A stretch of DNA of 64,000 bases from Brachionus plicatilis (lineage: Eukaryota > Rotifera > Eurotatoria > Ploima > Brachionidae), in contig QEOQ01000041.1 of assembly GCA_010279815.1 (NCBI GenBank), positions 1,056,321-1,120,320 on the forward strand, written 5' to 3'. Every line of letters starts with the position of its first letter. The first letter of the stretch is position 1. The notes beneath the pieces are model-generated. The model worked only from the letters and a program-made list of their open reading frames with translations, searched no databases and was not told the DNA's origin. This document shows, piece by piece, positions 49,949 through 61,191 of this stretch. A program made the translations under genes and the position numbers.

Positions 49949-52900
49949 ATGAGCGATTCATCAAAAACGCCCAAAGCCAGCACGGAAAAAGACACTTATG
50001 ACAAGCTGTACAGTCTGGATTACAATGACATCAATAACGATTTTTATCATTTGGTTGATAATGATTTGCTGATGCAAGTGGTCGAATCCAAGGTGAAAAA
50101 AAGCTGCCCGTCAAGTGTGGATTACATTGTTTTGTCCGACTCGGACGAAGAGAGCCAAACACCGCTGAAAGCAGAACAAAACAAATCGTCCAAAAATCTC
50201 CAAACAGAACAGTTCCAAAATCGTGACAAAAATCCTTCTTTTCCAAAATCATGTTCAAACGATAAAAATGAGAAGGAAAATTTAGAGATGATTTTACCAA
50301 AAAAAATTGTCAGCCCTTGTGTAAAACAATCAGATTCAAGTGAAAAATTAGTAGATAAACATACTCAAGCGGAGGTTTCCTCAACCAAATGTTCCAGTCC
50401 TTTGGTTTGCCAATCTTCTTCAAATGAAAAATTAAAAGACAAATCAAGTGATGTAAAAACAACTACCGCAACATTTTCTAGTCCTTTAGTTTGCCAATCT
50501 TCTTTCAATGAAAAATTAAAAGAAAAATCAAGTGAGATAAAAAGAGCTTCGACCAAATGTTCCAGTCCTTTGGTTTGCCAATCTTCTTCAAATGAAAAAT
50601 TAAAAGACAAATCAAGTGATGTAAAAACAACTACCGCAATATTTTCTAGTCCTTTAGTTTGCCAATCTTCTTCCAATGAAAAACTAAAAGAAAAATCAAG
50701 TGATGTAAAAACAACTACCGCAATATTTTCTAATCCTTTAGTTTGCCAATCTTCTTCCAATGAAAAAACTGAGAAAAAAAACTTGGAAACTTTGTCTGTA
50801 AAAAAAAACATGATTTCTCTGGTCAAAACTTCTTTATCAAGTGAAAATTTAATTGATAAAACTAAGGAAGCTCGGGTATCTTCGGAAAAATGTGCAAGTG
50901 CTTCACTAAGAAGATCCGTTTCGGATGAAAAAATAGCAGAAAACAATTCAAGTTTGTTTAATAATGATAGTGATGATGATTTTCCATTAAGTCCACTTGT
51001 TGGTGGTTGTAAAAGCTCGGAGGACGAATCTGACTCTGACGAGCTTAGTGAAAAGTTTATCAAAAAAGAATGGTGCATTTGCGCGAATAGCCAGGTCAAA
51101 GAGAACCTGAAAACCTGTGACAAGTGTGGCCAGTGGTTCCATATTTTGTGTGCTGCAGATGCCAAAACAATTAAAAAAGTGCAATCAGGAGTCAAAGTGT
51201 CGCTGATCGACGATTTCAAGTGCCTGTTGTGCCGCAATGATAGAGAAGCAATGAAAAAATTTGATCCAAAAATGATCGAGCAGCGGATCAAGTTGAGAAA
51301 TGAGCGTTTGTCGCTGAGAAACTCCGATGAGGAAAAAATAAATCGCATTTACTTGGTCAAAACAGATGACCAAGAGGCTAGAAAAACAAATTTGAAAAAA
51401 AGTCTCAACGAAAAAACACAACTGGTCAAAGATCGAACTCAAGAGCAGAAAAAAACCAAATTTCTTACCCACATGGAATCATCTGACAAGTCACGTATAA
51501 AAAAAAAATCAACCAGCATGAAATTTTTTCCGCCCAAACAGGTCATTCAAAAAAAGGCCATTCACGATGCCAAAAAATTAGCCACAACAAGCCAAACAAA
51601 CAAATCCAATTCGCCCAACAATCGACCATGTCAGTCCCACACGCCAAAGCGCTCTGTTGATCTGGTCAAAAATGCAGCACCAAGCGAACGAAAGACAAAA
51701 TTAATCAGCACACCGACCACTACCACTGCGCACAGAACAGTCAAAGTCACCTCGGACAGAGAAGCCACTAGGCATTATTTGTTCAAGTCGTTCAAGAATA
51801 GAGTTGAACATGCTGGCCACTTGGACATCACTGACCAACACATAGACTCACTTTGTCACCAAATTGAGCAGCAAATCCACAACCAATTCAGCGAAACCAG
51901 CGAATACAGCAATCGGGTCAAAGTAATCCGGTTGAATGTAAACGACAAGGCGAACAAGACATTTTTCAGGAAAATATTAACTGGCCAGATCAAACCGGAA
52001 CAGCTGGCCTTGATGGACAAAAATGAAATGAAAGACGATGACTTGAGAAGACAGGACGAGGAATTTTTGAAACAAGACTTAAAAGGCCGAATAGAACAGT
52101 CAATTGAGCTGAACGAGGACATTCGCAAGAAACAAGAGGCTCTGCGAGTCCGCAAAGGCATTGACGATGACCTGACCACTCTGGGCACCTTTACCTCTGT
52201 CACTGACCTCAACAACAATGACAAAGTCACAGAGGAACACAGCGAGCCAGTCGAGCAAGAGCAACCAACTAATCAAGCTTTTTTCCAAGCTGAAGAGCCA
52301 AATGTGGCACAGAATGAAAAAAAAAGAAAACATGACTCGGATTTCGAGTCCGACACCGAGGTTCAGCCTTTGGCTAAGATAAGCAAAAATATTGTGCCCC
52401 AATTGAACATCTCTTTGTCCCAAATACCCATTCTAACCAAGCCAGAATTCAAAATTTCCTCTGACATAACATGGTCGGGCAGTTTGAATTTGAATGCGCC
52501 AGACATGATCTTCAAACTGAGGGTGCACATGATTAATTTGAACGATTTAGATCCAACATCAAATCGTTTCAGACTGCTCGAGACCTTCAAGCAACGACTT
52601 ACCTTGAAAGCAATCACTGACTTTAAGCTTGTCGATGTTCCCCACATTAATGTATGGAACATGAATGTAAACCATTATTTGGCATTTAAATTTGAGCCAA
52701 ACATGAACCAGAAAAGTCTTCTACAGCCACAGTACATTTCGAGCCTAAAGGAGTACGAGAGCAGTGAAGTTCTATTTGCTTTGTACAAAAAAATGAAGCC
52801 GAGCACTTTTACCTATTCGATCCAATTGCCCGAATCGCTTCAGGACATTGCGGAAAAAATTATTCTAATACCGGTGAGGAAGTCTCAGAGCGGCCCTGAA

Positions 52901-53959
52901 CAAGAGTTGGATGCCAATCTGAAGGACAGATATAACATATCACTTAAAAGGTCTGTTGACTCAGTGCTTGGCTTTTTGATTCCCAGAGTACTCGACGACG
53001 CCAAAAAGTCCAGTCCGAACCAGGCCAAGGCGAGCAGCAGAAAAGAGGAGGTGAGGGACCCGCGGATGAGAAAAAGCGTCAAAACAAGTCCCAGCCAGGA
53101 AGCCGAACAATACGGCTCTTGCTCTATGAGAAACAAAGTCAGCGAAGATTTGAGCAAAGAAAGTGCTGGACAAACTGGCAATCAGCATGAAAGCGGCCAT
53201 CCACACAAAGTAATCAGCTTGGACGCTTACAAGCAAAAGCACAAGCTTACCTCTGATCGCATTGAGTGTGTGCCCATGGACATCGATCCGCCAGAACAAA
53301 CCCCTTTCAATGCTTACTCAAAAAATTTCATTTTGATTGATACCATTTTGGCAACCATTGGTCCGGACACTAGTCAACTGAACAAACTGGCCATTTTACA
53401 CAACATGAGCAACATGAGTATTCTGAAATCGCTGAACAAACTAGAAATTGACGAGCTGACGCAAAAATATGCCAGCTCGTTGCCAGAGTTTGTCGACATG
53501 GTTCGAAAGTCAAGTGAGGGCGAAAAAGTGGAAGAGAAGCAAAGTGAGAATGGTGGCGATGGCCAAAATGGGTTGTTGCCGGAGAGAACAGTGCAAAATT
53601 GTGGCAAAATGGTGCTTCCACCGAAAGAAAAATGGCAAGGTTCGACCAAAGAGTCGTTTGAGAATTTGCTCCGGTTGCACAAGATTTCCAAGGAGAGAAA
53701 GTCGAATGGGCTTTCGCATGATCTGACTTTTGAGAGCCAAAATTGGCAGTTGGATGAGCGCAATTTTAAGCCTTTGGATGAAAATGTGCTCAATAAAAAT
53801 GTGTGTAGTGAGAATGAGAGAAAAGTGAGTGATTCAGAGACCAATGTGAGTAGTGATGAAATGTCTAGTTGTGAAGATGTGGCTCCTGCTAAAAGAATTA
53901 GAGCCACAGCTAGAAAGTCGGTATCAGGAATAGTTCGAAGATTTAAAGTAGCTGATTAA
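49949..53959 (+). CDS. PHD-TFS2M-SPOC protein (PHF3/DIDO/SPOCD1 family)
   Basis: Nuclear regulator that in known family members binds RNA polymerase II: the SPOC domain reads the phosphorylated CTD and the TFIIS-like domain contacts the polymerase. A single exon encodes 1336 residues from ATG 49949, preceded by an acceptor. Visible parts: acidic N-terminus (LSDSDEE); a 28-residue tandem repeat with core PLVCQSSSNEKLKDKSSDVK (about residues 150-275); a PHD finger starting CICANSQ with CDKCGQWFH and CLLC (about 375-425); a basic Lys-rich linker; a TFIIS central domain starting around SDREATRHYLFKSF (about 597-760), including FRKILTGQIKPEQLALM; an NLS-like EKKRKHD; a SPOC domain starting ITWSGSLNLN (about 840-975); and a long low-complexity C-terminus. 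PHF3, DIDO1 and SPOCD1 share this order; which one is closest cannot be told. Confidence 0.9.
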   Translation: MSDSSKTPKASTEKDTYDKLYSLDYNDINNDFYHLVDNDLLMQVVESKVKKSCPSSVDYIVLSDSDEESQTPLKAEQNKSSKNLQTEQFQNRDKNPSFPKSCSNDKNEKENLEMILPKKIVSPCVKQSDSSEKLVDKHTQAEVSSTKCSSPLVCQSSSNEKLKDKSSDVKTTTATFSSPLVCQSSFNEKLKEKSSEIKRASTKCSSPLVCQSSSNEKLKDKSSDVKTTTAIFSSPLVCQSSSNEKLKEKSSDVKTTTAIFSNPLVCQSSSNEKTEKKNLETLSVKKNMISLVKTSLSSENLIDKTKEARVSSEKCASASLRRSVSDEKIAENNSSLFNNDSDDDFPLSPLVGGCKSSEDESDSDELSEKFIKKEWCICANSQVKENLKTCDKCGQWFHILCAADAKTIKKVQSGVKVSLIDDFKCLLCRNDREAMKKFDPKMIEQRIKLRNERLSLRNSDEEKINRIYLVKTDDQEARKTNLKKSLNEKTQLVKDRTQEQKKTKFLTHMESSDKSRIKKKSTSMKFFPPKQVIQKKAIHDAKKLATTSQTNKSNSPNNRPCQSHTPKRSVDLVKNAAPSERKTKLISTPTTTTAHRTVKVTSDREATRHYLFKSFKNRVEHAGHLDITDQHIDSLCHQIEQQIHNQFSETSEYSNRVKVIRLNVNDKANKTFFRKILTGQIKPEQLALMDKNEMKDDDLRRQDEEFLKQDLKGRIEQSIELNEDIRKKQEALRVRKGIDDDLTTLGTFTSVTDLNNNDKVTEEHSEPVEQEQPTNQAFFQAEEPNVAQNEKKRKHDSDFESDTEVQPLAKISKNIVPQLNISLSQIPILTKPEFKISSDITWSGSLNLNAPDMIFKLRVHMINLNDLDPTSNRFRLLETFKQRLTLKAITDFKLVDVPHINVWNMNVNHYLAFKFEPNMNQKSLLQPQYISSLKEYESSEVLFALYKKMKPSTFTYSIQLPESLQDIAEKIILIPVRKSQSGPEQELDANLKDRYNISLKRSVDSVLGFLIPRVLDDAKKSSPNQAKASSRKEEVRDPRMRKSVKTSPSQEAEQYGSCSMRNKVSEDLSKESAGQTGNQHESGHPHKVISLDAYKQKHKLTSDRIECVPMDIDPPEQTPFNAYSKNFILIDTILATIGPDTSQLNKLAILHNMSNMSILKSLNKLEIDELTQKYASSLPEFVDMVRKSSEGEKVEEKQSENGGDGQNGLLPERTVQNCGKMVLPPKEKWQGSTKESFENLLRLHKISKERKSNGLSHDLTFESQNWQLDERNFKPLDENVLNKNVCSENERKVSDSETNVSSDEMSSCEDVAPAKRIRATARKSVSGIVRRFKVAD
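50390..50766 (+). repeat. In-frame 84-bp tandem repeat in the PHF3/DIDO-like gene
   Basis: The sequence GTTTGCCAATCTTCTT recurs at 50405, 50489, 50573, 50657 and 50741, exactly 84 bases (28 codons) apart. Units 1-2 and 3-4 are more alike than neighbours, showing a 168-bp higher-order duplication. Diverged units flank the array on both sides (for example SPCVKQSDSSEKLVDK upstream). Confidence 0.9.
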
Positions 53960-56189
53960 TCTTCGAGTGAATAGAACATAAAATAGTAAACAAGAGCTTG
54001 ATTTTTTTTTCATTTATATAAGCCCGGTTTTCTTCCATTTTTTTTATACCCGTTTAAATTACATTAAAAAAGAAACTGGTTCTTTTTCAGTACTTGTTTG
54101 TGTTTTTTTTTTTTCTCAGAATAGAAAATCACTTTTTTTCTCACAGTCATCGGTCTGTAAATCGATTTTTTTTTCATTGTTAAATTTTGTATAAATTAGT
54201 ATTAAATCTCAGATTTTAAAAAAAGTATTCTGTTTAATTTTTTTGTTTGTTTTTTATTATAAAATAAATTAAAATCAATGAAATGGATGTAATACTTTTA
54301 AAATTTATACCTCGAATAAAAAAAAAAATAAAATTGAAAAATAATTTTGTTCGGAAAAAAAGTTTGATGACGAACAAAATTTTTAGTGTTGAAATAAAAA
54401 AAATCATTTAATTTTCAGATTCAATGACTTGGATCTTTGAAAGAGCCAAAGTTAATACTATTATTCAAATTTTATTATTAATTTATGAAAAATAAAATTT
54501 TAAGCATCATCCTAATGTTTTAATTTAAATAAAGTTATTTGATTTTAATCACTTCGCAGACTTGACCGATAATTTTTACCCAGGGAAAAGACAGCCAGAT
54601 TAAATCATCATTATATTCGTAATTTCAGTAAAACGAAGCGTCATTTAGTGCAAAATCTTGAAAAATTTAATGACAAATAGCGTTAAAAATTTGATGTTTT
54701 TTGTATGTTTTTTTAAAAAAATGTCTTCTTACAATTTCAAGGTTAATAAACAGGCTAGTAGTGCCCATGCCTCACGAGACTGATTAACACTTCATTTATT
54801 TAAATTCATTAAAAAAAAAAATTATATAAAAAAAAAATAATTCGACATAAAAATTATTCAATATATAAAAAAAAGAAGTTATCAATTACATTGTTATTTG
54901 AAAAAATTTAACAACAAGGTATTTAAGTTAAATAAATCGAATTTTGCAACTAAATCTATATAAATCAAGTTAATTTCATTGAAAATTGAAAGCTTGAATG
55001 TTGAAAACTTAAACATTGATCTCTTGACCACAAAGCAATTTATTAATTTAAAAAAAATTTTAATAAAATTAAAAAATTAATCTTTATTAAAAATATTAAA
55101 ATATCTGTTTTATTAATAAGCTTCTAGGAAATGAAAATAGCATGGAGTCTTACTGAACATACAAGAAAAAGTCACAAAAATTAATAAAAATTCTAAAATA
55201 ATTTAAATTTAATTTCTATGTAAATAAATCAATTATGATTGAAAAAAATCATTGGTACAAAAATTTTATAAATTTAAGCTCACAAAATTATTCAGTACAC
55301 CAGTTCAATAAAAATAAGTATGACGATGTTAAAAAATTTTGAATTTTGTTTTGAAAAACAAAAAAATTAACTCAAAGTATTAAGAAATTGGCTTTTTTCG
55401 AATTCAGTCTTAAAAATCTATTTAATTGTTATAATATTTATGTTTGAAAATAAATTTTTAAATTTGTACCAATATTTTTTTAAAATTTATTCCAAATTTT
55501 CGTAAAAACGAAAAAGGAACAAAATTCGTTTTCTTTTCTGTTTTTTACTTCTGGGATTTTACGTAAAATTACATAATTAGCTGTCAACTTAGTGAAATTA
55601 ATTTCAATTTTGAAAAATTCAAACTGTAACTTGTCATTGATCAGGTTTTGAACAAATATCTACTTTTTATTGTTTAGAACACTTTTTTCTCAAAAAATTC
55701 TGAAGATGAGTTCTTTTAAGTAATATTAATATTTCAAATTTTTAATTTGAAAAAATTTTGAGAAGTTTTTAAAAGAATTTGAAAAAACTTTTGTATTGAA
55801 AATTTATTTATAAAAAGTTTCATTTGAAATTGTGAATCTAATCACATTATTAATTTTCCAAAAAAAAATTTAGTCTATTCAAGAAATATAAAAATAAAAA
55901 ACAATTATTGAAAATTTTCATACAAAACATTATTTATGAGTGCATTTTTGAAGTTAATTTTGTTTTAATGTTGACGAACAAAACAATACTATGTATAATA
56001 TCACAATTTGTAGCAATAATTGTACCAAATTGAATGAATTTTCACAAAACCACCTTGTAGACCTACACACCACTATACCAGTTCTCGTTTTTAAGCAGTT
56101 ACATTGAGAATATCCTTGTCCCAACCGTGAATTAACCACGATTACTGGCTCTTTTTATAAAATTTTTAAAAAATCCTAAAAGAATTTTT
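53960..56189. other. AT-rich intergenic region
   Basis: 3' UTR of the PHF3/DIDO-like gene at the left, copy 4 of the short repeat at 54736-54806, otherwise no supported gene. A minus-strand frame at 55954-56139 begins VNSRLGQGYSQCNC and may be a relic of a cysteine-rich transposon protein; it starts at GTG and has no context. Confidence 0.45.
54736..54806 (+). repeat. Short dispersed repeat 'AACAGGCTAGTGCCC', copy 4
   Basis: TCAAGGTTAATAAACAGGCT then AGTAGTGCCC, CACGAGACTGATTAACAC and TTCATTTATTTAAATTCAT follow the same order as copies 1 and 2, with a small duplication of AGT. Confidence 0.6.
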
Positions 56190-56796
56190 TTAATTTTTAA
56201 TATAATAACTTTTTTGTGATGAAGAATTTGAAGACGCCGCACATTCAGCATCTAAAAATTGAAAGAAATATTTTTTTTTTAAATTTCTAGAATTTTACAA
56301 CTAGGAGATGAATTTTTATTTCTATCCTGCATTTTAAATCTATTGTAAATTATTGTCAAACCATCTGAAACCTCTTTACCAAAAATGAACAAAAAAAAAA
56401 ACAGAATTTTCAAAAAAAACAAACCATTTATTCGTTGATTGATTTCGGAATTTCCTTAAAAAAACAATTAAAGAATTTTCAATTAAACCTATTTTAAAAT
56501 GCACCATTTGATATTAAATTTATTCTATTATTGGTAATGACTGTATTTTTTTGAATTTCTTAAATCAATATTAAATTTTAGATTTAATCCAAAAGTTTAT
56601 ACGTGATAGTCTTTGATTGAGATCTGCAAGTTGGTGCTGGATTCCTGAATAATGGCGCCTCATTTCAGCTTTATCTTAGAATTTATTCAATTAAAATGAT
56701 TGAACTAAAATTTCATTTACCTTGACTGAATATTTTGCACATGGACACCAACTGGTCTAACGAAGTTGCGGGTGGTTGAGCGTTCAAGTTTTCCAT
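56190..56796 (-). CDS. Small three-exon gene, 67-residue helical protein, join(56796..56721, 56668..56603, 56251..56190)
   Basis: Reconstructed from splice signals. Exon 1 begins with ATG at 56796 and encodes MENLNAQPPATSLDQLVSMC onward, ending CAAG|GTAAATG. Exon 2 follows acceptor ATAAAG and encodes EMRRHYSGIQHQLADLNQRL, ending CTATCAC|GTATAA. Exon 3 follows acceptor AATTTTTAG and encodes about 20 residues rich in Ser/Asn, ending at TAA 56190. Exon lengths 76 + 66 + 62 = 204 bases make exactly 68 codons, and phases agree at both joins. The middle is predicted amphipathic helix or coiled coil (LDQLVSMCKIF; IQHQLADLNQRL), like small subunits of adaptor complexes, but no family is recognised. 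It lies about 0.7 kb downstream of PSAT on the same strand. The exon 2 donor is weak, so the last exon is less certain. Confidence 0.6.
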
Positions 56797-57489
56797 CTTA
56801 GATATAAGATTTAGGCTCAATGGAAGCAATGTTTTTAATAATTTACATTTAGAGAACGATTCTCGTGGCACATCTTTTCTTCACGGTTTAAGCTTATGAT
56901 AGAAATTTTAGCGAGCTCTATTTGAAAATTTCAATAAAATTTTTCTATTTATACCATGGGTTCTTCAAAGCCAACAAACAAAAGCACGGCTTTTCGAACA
57001 GGCCTAAAAAAGTCATTGCTTTTCTATCAAATATGTTGAATGCTTTTGAATTCAAATGTAATGACATCTATCGAGACAACCACTAGTTGTTTTTTTTTTT
57101 AGTCAGCTAAGAAATTTTTCTTTTCTTTGTTAAAAATTTAAGCTTGACTATTCCAAGCACTAACAAAATTTTTTTTTCAAAAATTTTTAATCAAAAGGTA
57201 GCATAACTGAGTAGATTTTTATTATGATATTTGTTCAAATAAAATATTTTTTATAACAAAGTGTTCACTTTTTTCTAAGAGATATTTATTTTTGAGTATG
57301 ATGAAAAAGAGAAAAATTTCCAGCAAAAATATTTTATTAAAAATTAAAAAGTTAAAAATTGGACTAACATGGACTAATAGTCTTCATCTGGATTAAATTC
57401 AGATGACATAATTGTACTAAATGAATCTTAATTTTTCAATAATTTGAAATAAAAAATATCAAAAAAATCTTAACAACAAAATTGAGTTA

Positions 57490-58957
57490 TTATTGGTGTC
57501 TACGTTGAAAGTCTTTCATGAAAAAGACCAAAGTCTCAATTTCCTCCAGACTAATAGCATTGAAAATAGCAGCACGAATGCCGCCAACACTTCTGTGTCC
57601 TTTTAATTCTTTCAAATTGTTTTTTTTATCAGCTTCGGACAAAAATTCTTTTTCCAAAGCTTCATTTGGTTTTCCGTCAACACACAACCTGAACGGAATG
57701 GTCACTCTACTTCTATCTTTGGGTGAAATCGGAGAGCTTTAGAGAAAAAAAATAAAAAAAATTTTTTCCTAATAAAATTTAAAAAATTAAATTACTAATA
57801 AAATCCATTTGAATTATCAATTACTTCATACACAGCATCGGCTTTCATTCTATTCACTTTGTCAATCGACTCCATGCCACCGTGTTTTTTCAACCATTCA
57901 AAAACTAGACCACACATATAAATTCTAATAAAAAAAAAATTTATTTTAAAATTTCATTCAAATTTAGGCTCAAGTCTTACGAAAAAGTTGGCGGAGTTTG
58001 GTACAATGAATTATTTCCGGCCTGGATTTTGTAATCAAAAATCGATGGGCATTCTTTGGCGGCATGACCGATCAAATCATTTCTAATTATGACCAGGGTA
58101 ACACCAGAAGGACCAAAATTTTTTTGCGCACCAGCAAAAATAAGTCCATACTTGCTGACATCAATTTGTCTTGAGAATAAATTTGAAGAGCAATCAGCAA
58201 CAAGTGGAACACCGTTTAAAGCTTGTGTGATGTCCTCCTGGAACTCGATGCCATTTATTGTCTCATTGTCACATACAAAGACATACGAGGCTTCGGGGTC
58301 CAAATTCCACTCTTGCACAGGCGGGATTCCTGGATTTAAAATTTTTGAATAAATTATTTTAATTTTTTTTCAAGGTAATTTCTCACTGCTGTATTTTTCT
58401 GGTTTCGGAAAAACTAAATTGACTGCTCCGTATTTTTTTGCCTCATTGGCCGCCCTCTCGGACCAGTAGCCCGTTAAGACATAATCGGCAGATTTCTTAG
58501 GTTTTAAATTCATCAAATTTAGAGGAACACAAGCAAATTGACCATTACCACCTCCTTGGAGGAACAGAACACTGTAGTTATCAGGCACATTTCTTTAATT
58601 AAAATTTTTAAATAAAAAAAATTCTAATTTTTATAAATTTTTTTTACAATAGTTCCCTAACGAGTTGTTCTGCATTATTGATGATCTTTGAAAAAGTGGC
58701 TGACCGATGGCTCATTTCTGGGCATCAAAAATGGAATTACAAAAATTTTTCACAATTAATTTTAATCTTACCCATAACACTGAGACCAGTCTCGCCATAA
58801 GCGACAAGTTCGCGCTGCGCGATCTCTAATACCTAGAAGTCAAGGGTTTTAGCTAATTAGTGGATTTCAGAAGGCCCAGATTTACTTCATATGGCAGGGA
58901 AGAGGGTCCAGCAGAAAAGTTGATGATCGAGCGACTTGGGTTTCTTTTCAAAGACAT
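57490..58957 (-). CDS. PSAT1: Phosphoserine aminotransferase, seven exons
   Basis: PLP enzyme converting 3-phosphohydroxypyruvate and glutamate to O-phosphoserine and 2-oxoglutarate, second step of serine biosynthesis, cytosolic. Exons (minus): 58957-58886, 58832-58772, 58717-58648, 58592-58387, 58329-57981, 57924-57796, 57736-57490. All introns are GT-AG (about 45-60 bases) and phases agree; the sum is 1134 bases, 377 residues, close to the usual 370. Start [20 protein letters not shown] matches the family's NFxxGPAxLP opening. Other landmarks: [24 protein letters not shown], the PLP-lysine site [31 protein letters not shown], and the C-terminal [16 protein letters not shown]. All expected active-site blocks are present, so it looks functional. 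The ATG is the only one in frame before the conserved start region. Confidence 0.93.
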
Positions 58958-60796
58958 TTTTTTTTTGTTGCTTTTGAATTAGGTTAACCTAAAAATTTGG
59001 CTATAAATGAAAATTCAAAAAATTTTTAGTTTTTTTATACTATTTTTGTTAAAAGAGAATGCCGAGCTAAATTAAGTTATCAAGTGTTAACGATGATGAT
59101 GCAATGCTTTTTTATAATGAAAAATTTTAGACCAAAATTTAAGCATTTTGATCATCACGTTAACGAATGTAAATTCTAAAGCTGGTTATGAATGTTTGGC
59201 GTCGTTTTTAAAACAAATTAAATAAACTATTCAAATAAATTTAAATTTTTAGCACAAAATAGCAATGGTTGCACTTTGTTTGGAAAACAACACAAATATG
59301 CTTTTGAAGAAAAAAAAAGCAAAGTATGTGTTTTATTGTGTAGCATGGTTAAAATAATCTACACAAACTTTAGCACAAATTTTTGAAATTACTTTATGAA
59401 TGCATAATTTTGGCTTTATCTTAACTATTCCCTTATAAATAGATGGTAATTTTAAAATGTGTACCATACACACTTTTCTATATGTAAGCATTTATTTTGT
59501 GTTTCTCATGACTGAAATTTTCACAGATGCAATGGGTGAAAGTGAACAGACTTGGCAACTTGGAAGAAAAATTTTGATAAAATCTGAGGAAAAAGAGCTT
59601 GCAAAAACTTGAAATTACTTATGCTTGTGTCAGCTCGATTAGTTATCCACATCCTACCAATTTTCTTATAGCTGACTCTAGGAATATTAATCTTTTTTTT
59701 GTTAAGGCGCAATAATTTTTGTGCCCTAAATTGCCTCGATTAACAAAGTGGTTTGTTACAGCTTGAACAAAAATAAAAATTTCTACAAAGATTAATTTTA
59801 TATTATTAAAAATAACATAGTACGATTTAAAATAAATATTTTTAGAATTAAAACTTTAGATTAAAAATTTCTTAATTTTCCTGAATTTAAAAGAGAAATT
59901 TTATTTTGTTGTGATAATATTCAAAAAAAATCATTCTAAGCCTAAAGCAAGTTTTTAATCAAAATTTTATCAAAAACCTACTACTTTGCATTTTGCACCA
60001 TAAGAATTAAAATATTAATATTTTTCAATTTATTTGACATCTTTTAATTACGATCTAAAGATAATTAAGATTTGATTCTTCATCATAAATTGACAATTTT
60101 CTACAGCTGTGAATTTTATATTTTATAAATAAATTAGCATCTTGTCGGAGCATTTAGTGAGACGGTCAAGTTTGACATGATATATTTTGGAGTAATTTTG
60201 AAAATTTTTTTACAGTCGACTAACTTCAACCCCAAATATTTTGGTCTCGAACCAAAATTCACAATACCTCAGTACTTTTCAATAAATCTAAATTAAAATA
60301 CTATTTTTTAATACGATCCAAAATCTTTAAAAAATTTCGCATACATCTAATATCCAGACAAAATATTAAAAAGCATCCTTAAGACTTTAATAGGTAATTA
60401 TTGTAAAATAAGATATTTTTTTGTCAATTTTTTTATTAATTTTCTGAGAAATTATTAAACAATTTGATTAAAAGAAAAAAAAAAGTGAGAATCGAATAAA
60501 AAAGAAAAATATCTGAACTTAATCTTGACTAAAATTCAAGGTAAAGCTAATCTTTGAATGGATCTCAATTTTAAATTAAAATTCTTAAATAAAAATTTTG
60601 ATTTATATTCTCAAAAAATTTTCTCTTTCCATCAGGGAAATAAATTACGGATATTTTTATCACATTTTTTACCTATAAATTACCTATAATTTTTTACCTA
60701 GCAAACAATTAATTTAGATTTAAATTTTAATAACTGGGTCTGGAAAAAAGTCAACTTCTCATTCTGACGTTGAATAAGATTCTAGAAAAATTCAAT
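58958..60796. other. AT-rich intergenic region
   Basis: Upstream of PSAT. No gene is supported; the frame at 59521-59712 has no recognisable feature. The PSAT promoter should lie in the first few hundred bases. Confidence 0.5.
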
Positions 60797-61191
60797 TAAC
60801 GTAATTATCCGAATTTAGTAACATGTCACTAAATGAAATAAAGACATATCACTAAAAAATGAACACTGATTTTAAAAAGAGCAATGTTATATGCAGTGTA
60901 TATTTATATGACATGTCTTAAAAAAGGAATTAGTTAACTTTTGTATTTAATTTTCAAAACATCCGGTTTTATTGACATTCGGATTTAAAACATAATTTTC
61001 CATTTTTATTTGAATTTTTTAAAAGCTGAAACTATTTTTAATAATTTTAAAATTTATTCACATTTAATTACATGTCATTAATAATGATATTTTATTTTTA
61101 ATAAAAGAAGTGCTCAATTTTTGAATAACATGTAACTAAAAAAGAGAACTTTATTTTAAAGACATGTCAATAAATTCGGATAATTACGTTA
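60797..61191. mobile_element. TA-flanked MITE 'ACGTAATTATCCG', copy 2
   Basis: The left end TAACGTAATTATCCGAATTT and right end AAATTCGGATAATTACGTTA are inverted repeats of each other and match the element at 3249-3392. ACATGTC blocks sit just inside each end. This copy is 395 bp versus 144 bp, so it carries an interior lost or never present in copy 1. TA flanks are compatible with Tc1/mariner-type insertion. Non-coding. Confidence 0.78.

Noticed and set aside
50365..51348. 327-codon open frame antisense to the PHF3/DIDO-like gene
   Set aside because: It mirrors the 84-bp tandem repeat and low-complexity coding sequence on the plus strand; the plus frame has real domains, this one has none.
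55954..56139. Cysteine-containing minus-strand frame beginning VNSRLGQGYSQCNC
   Set aside because: It starts at GTG, has no partner exon, and cysteine spacing does not match a domain well; at most a transposon relic.
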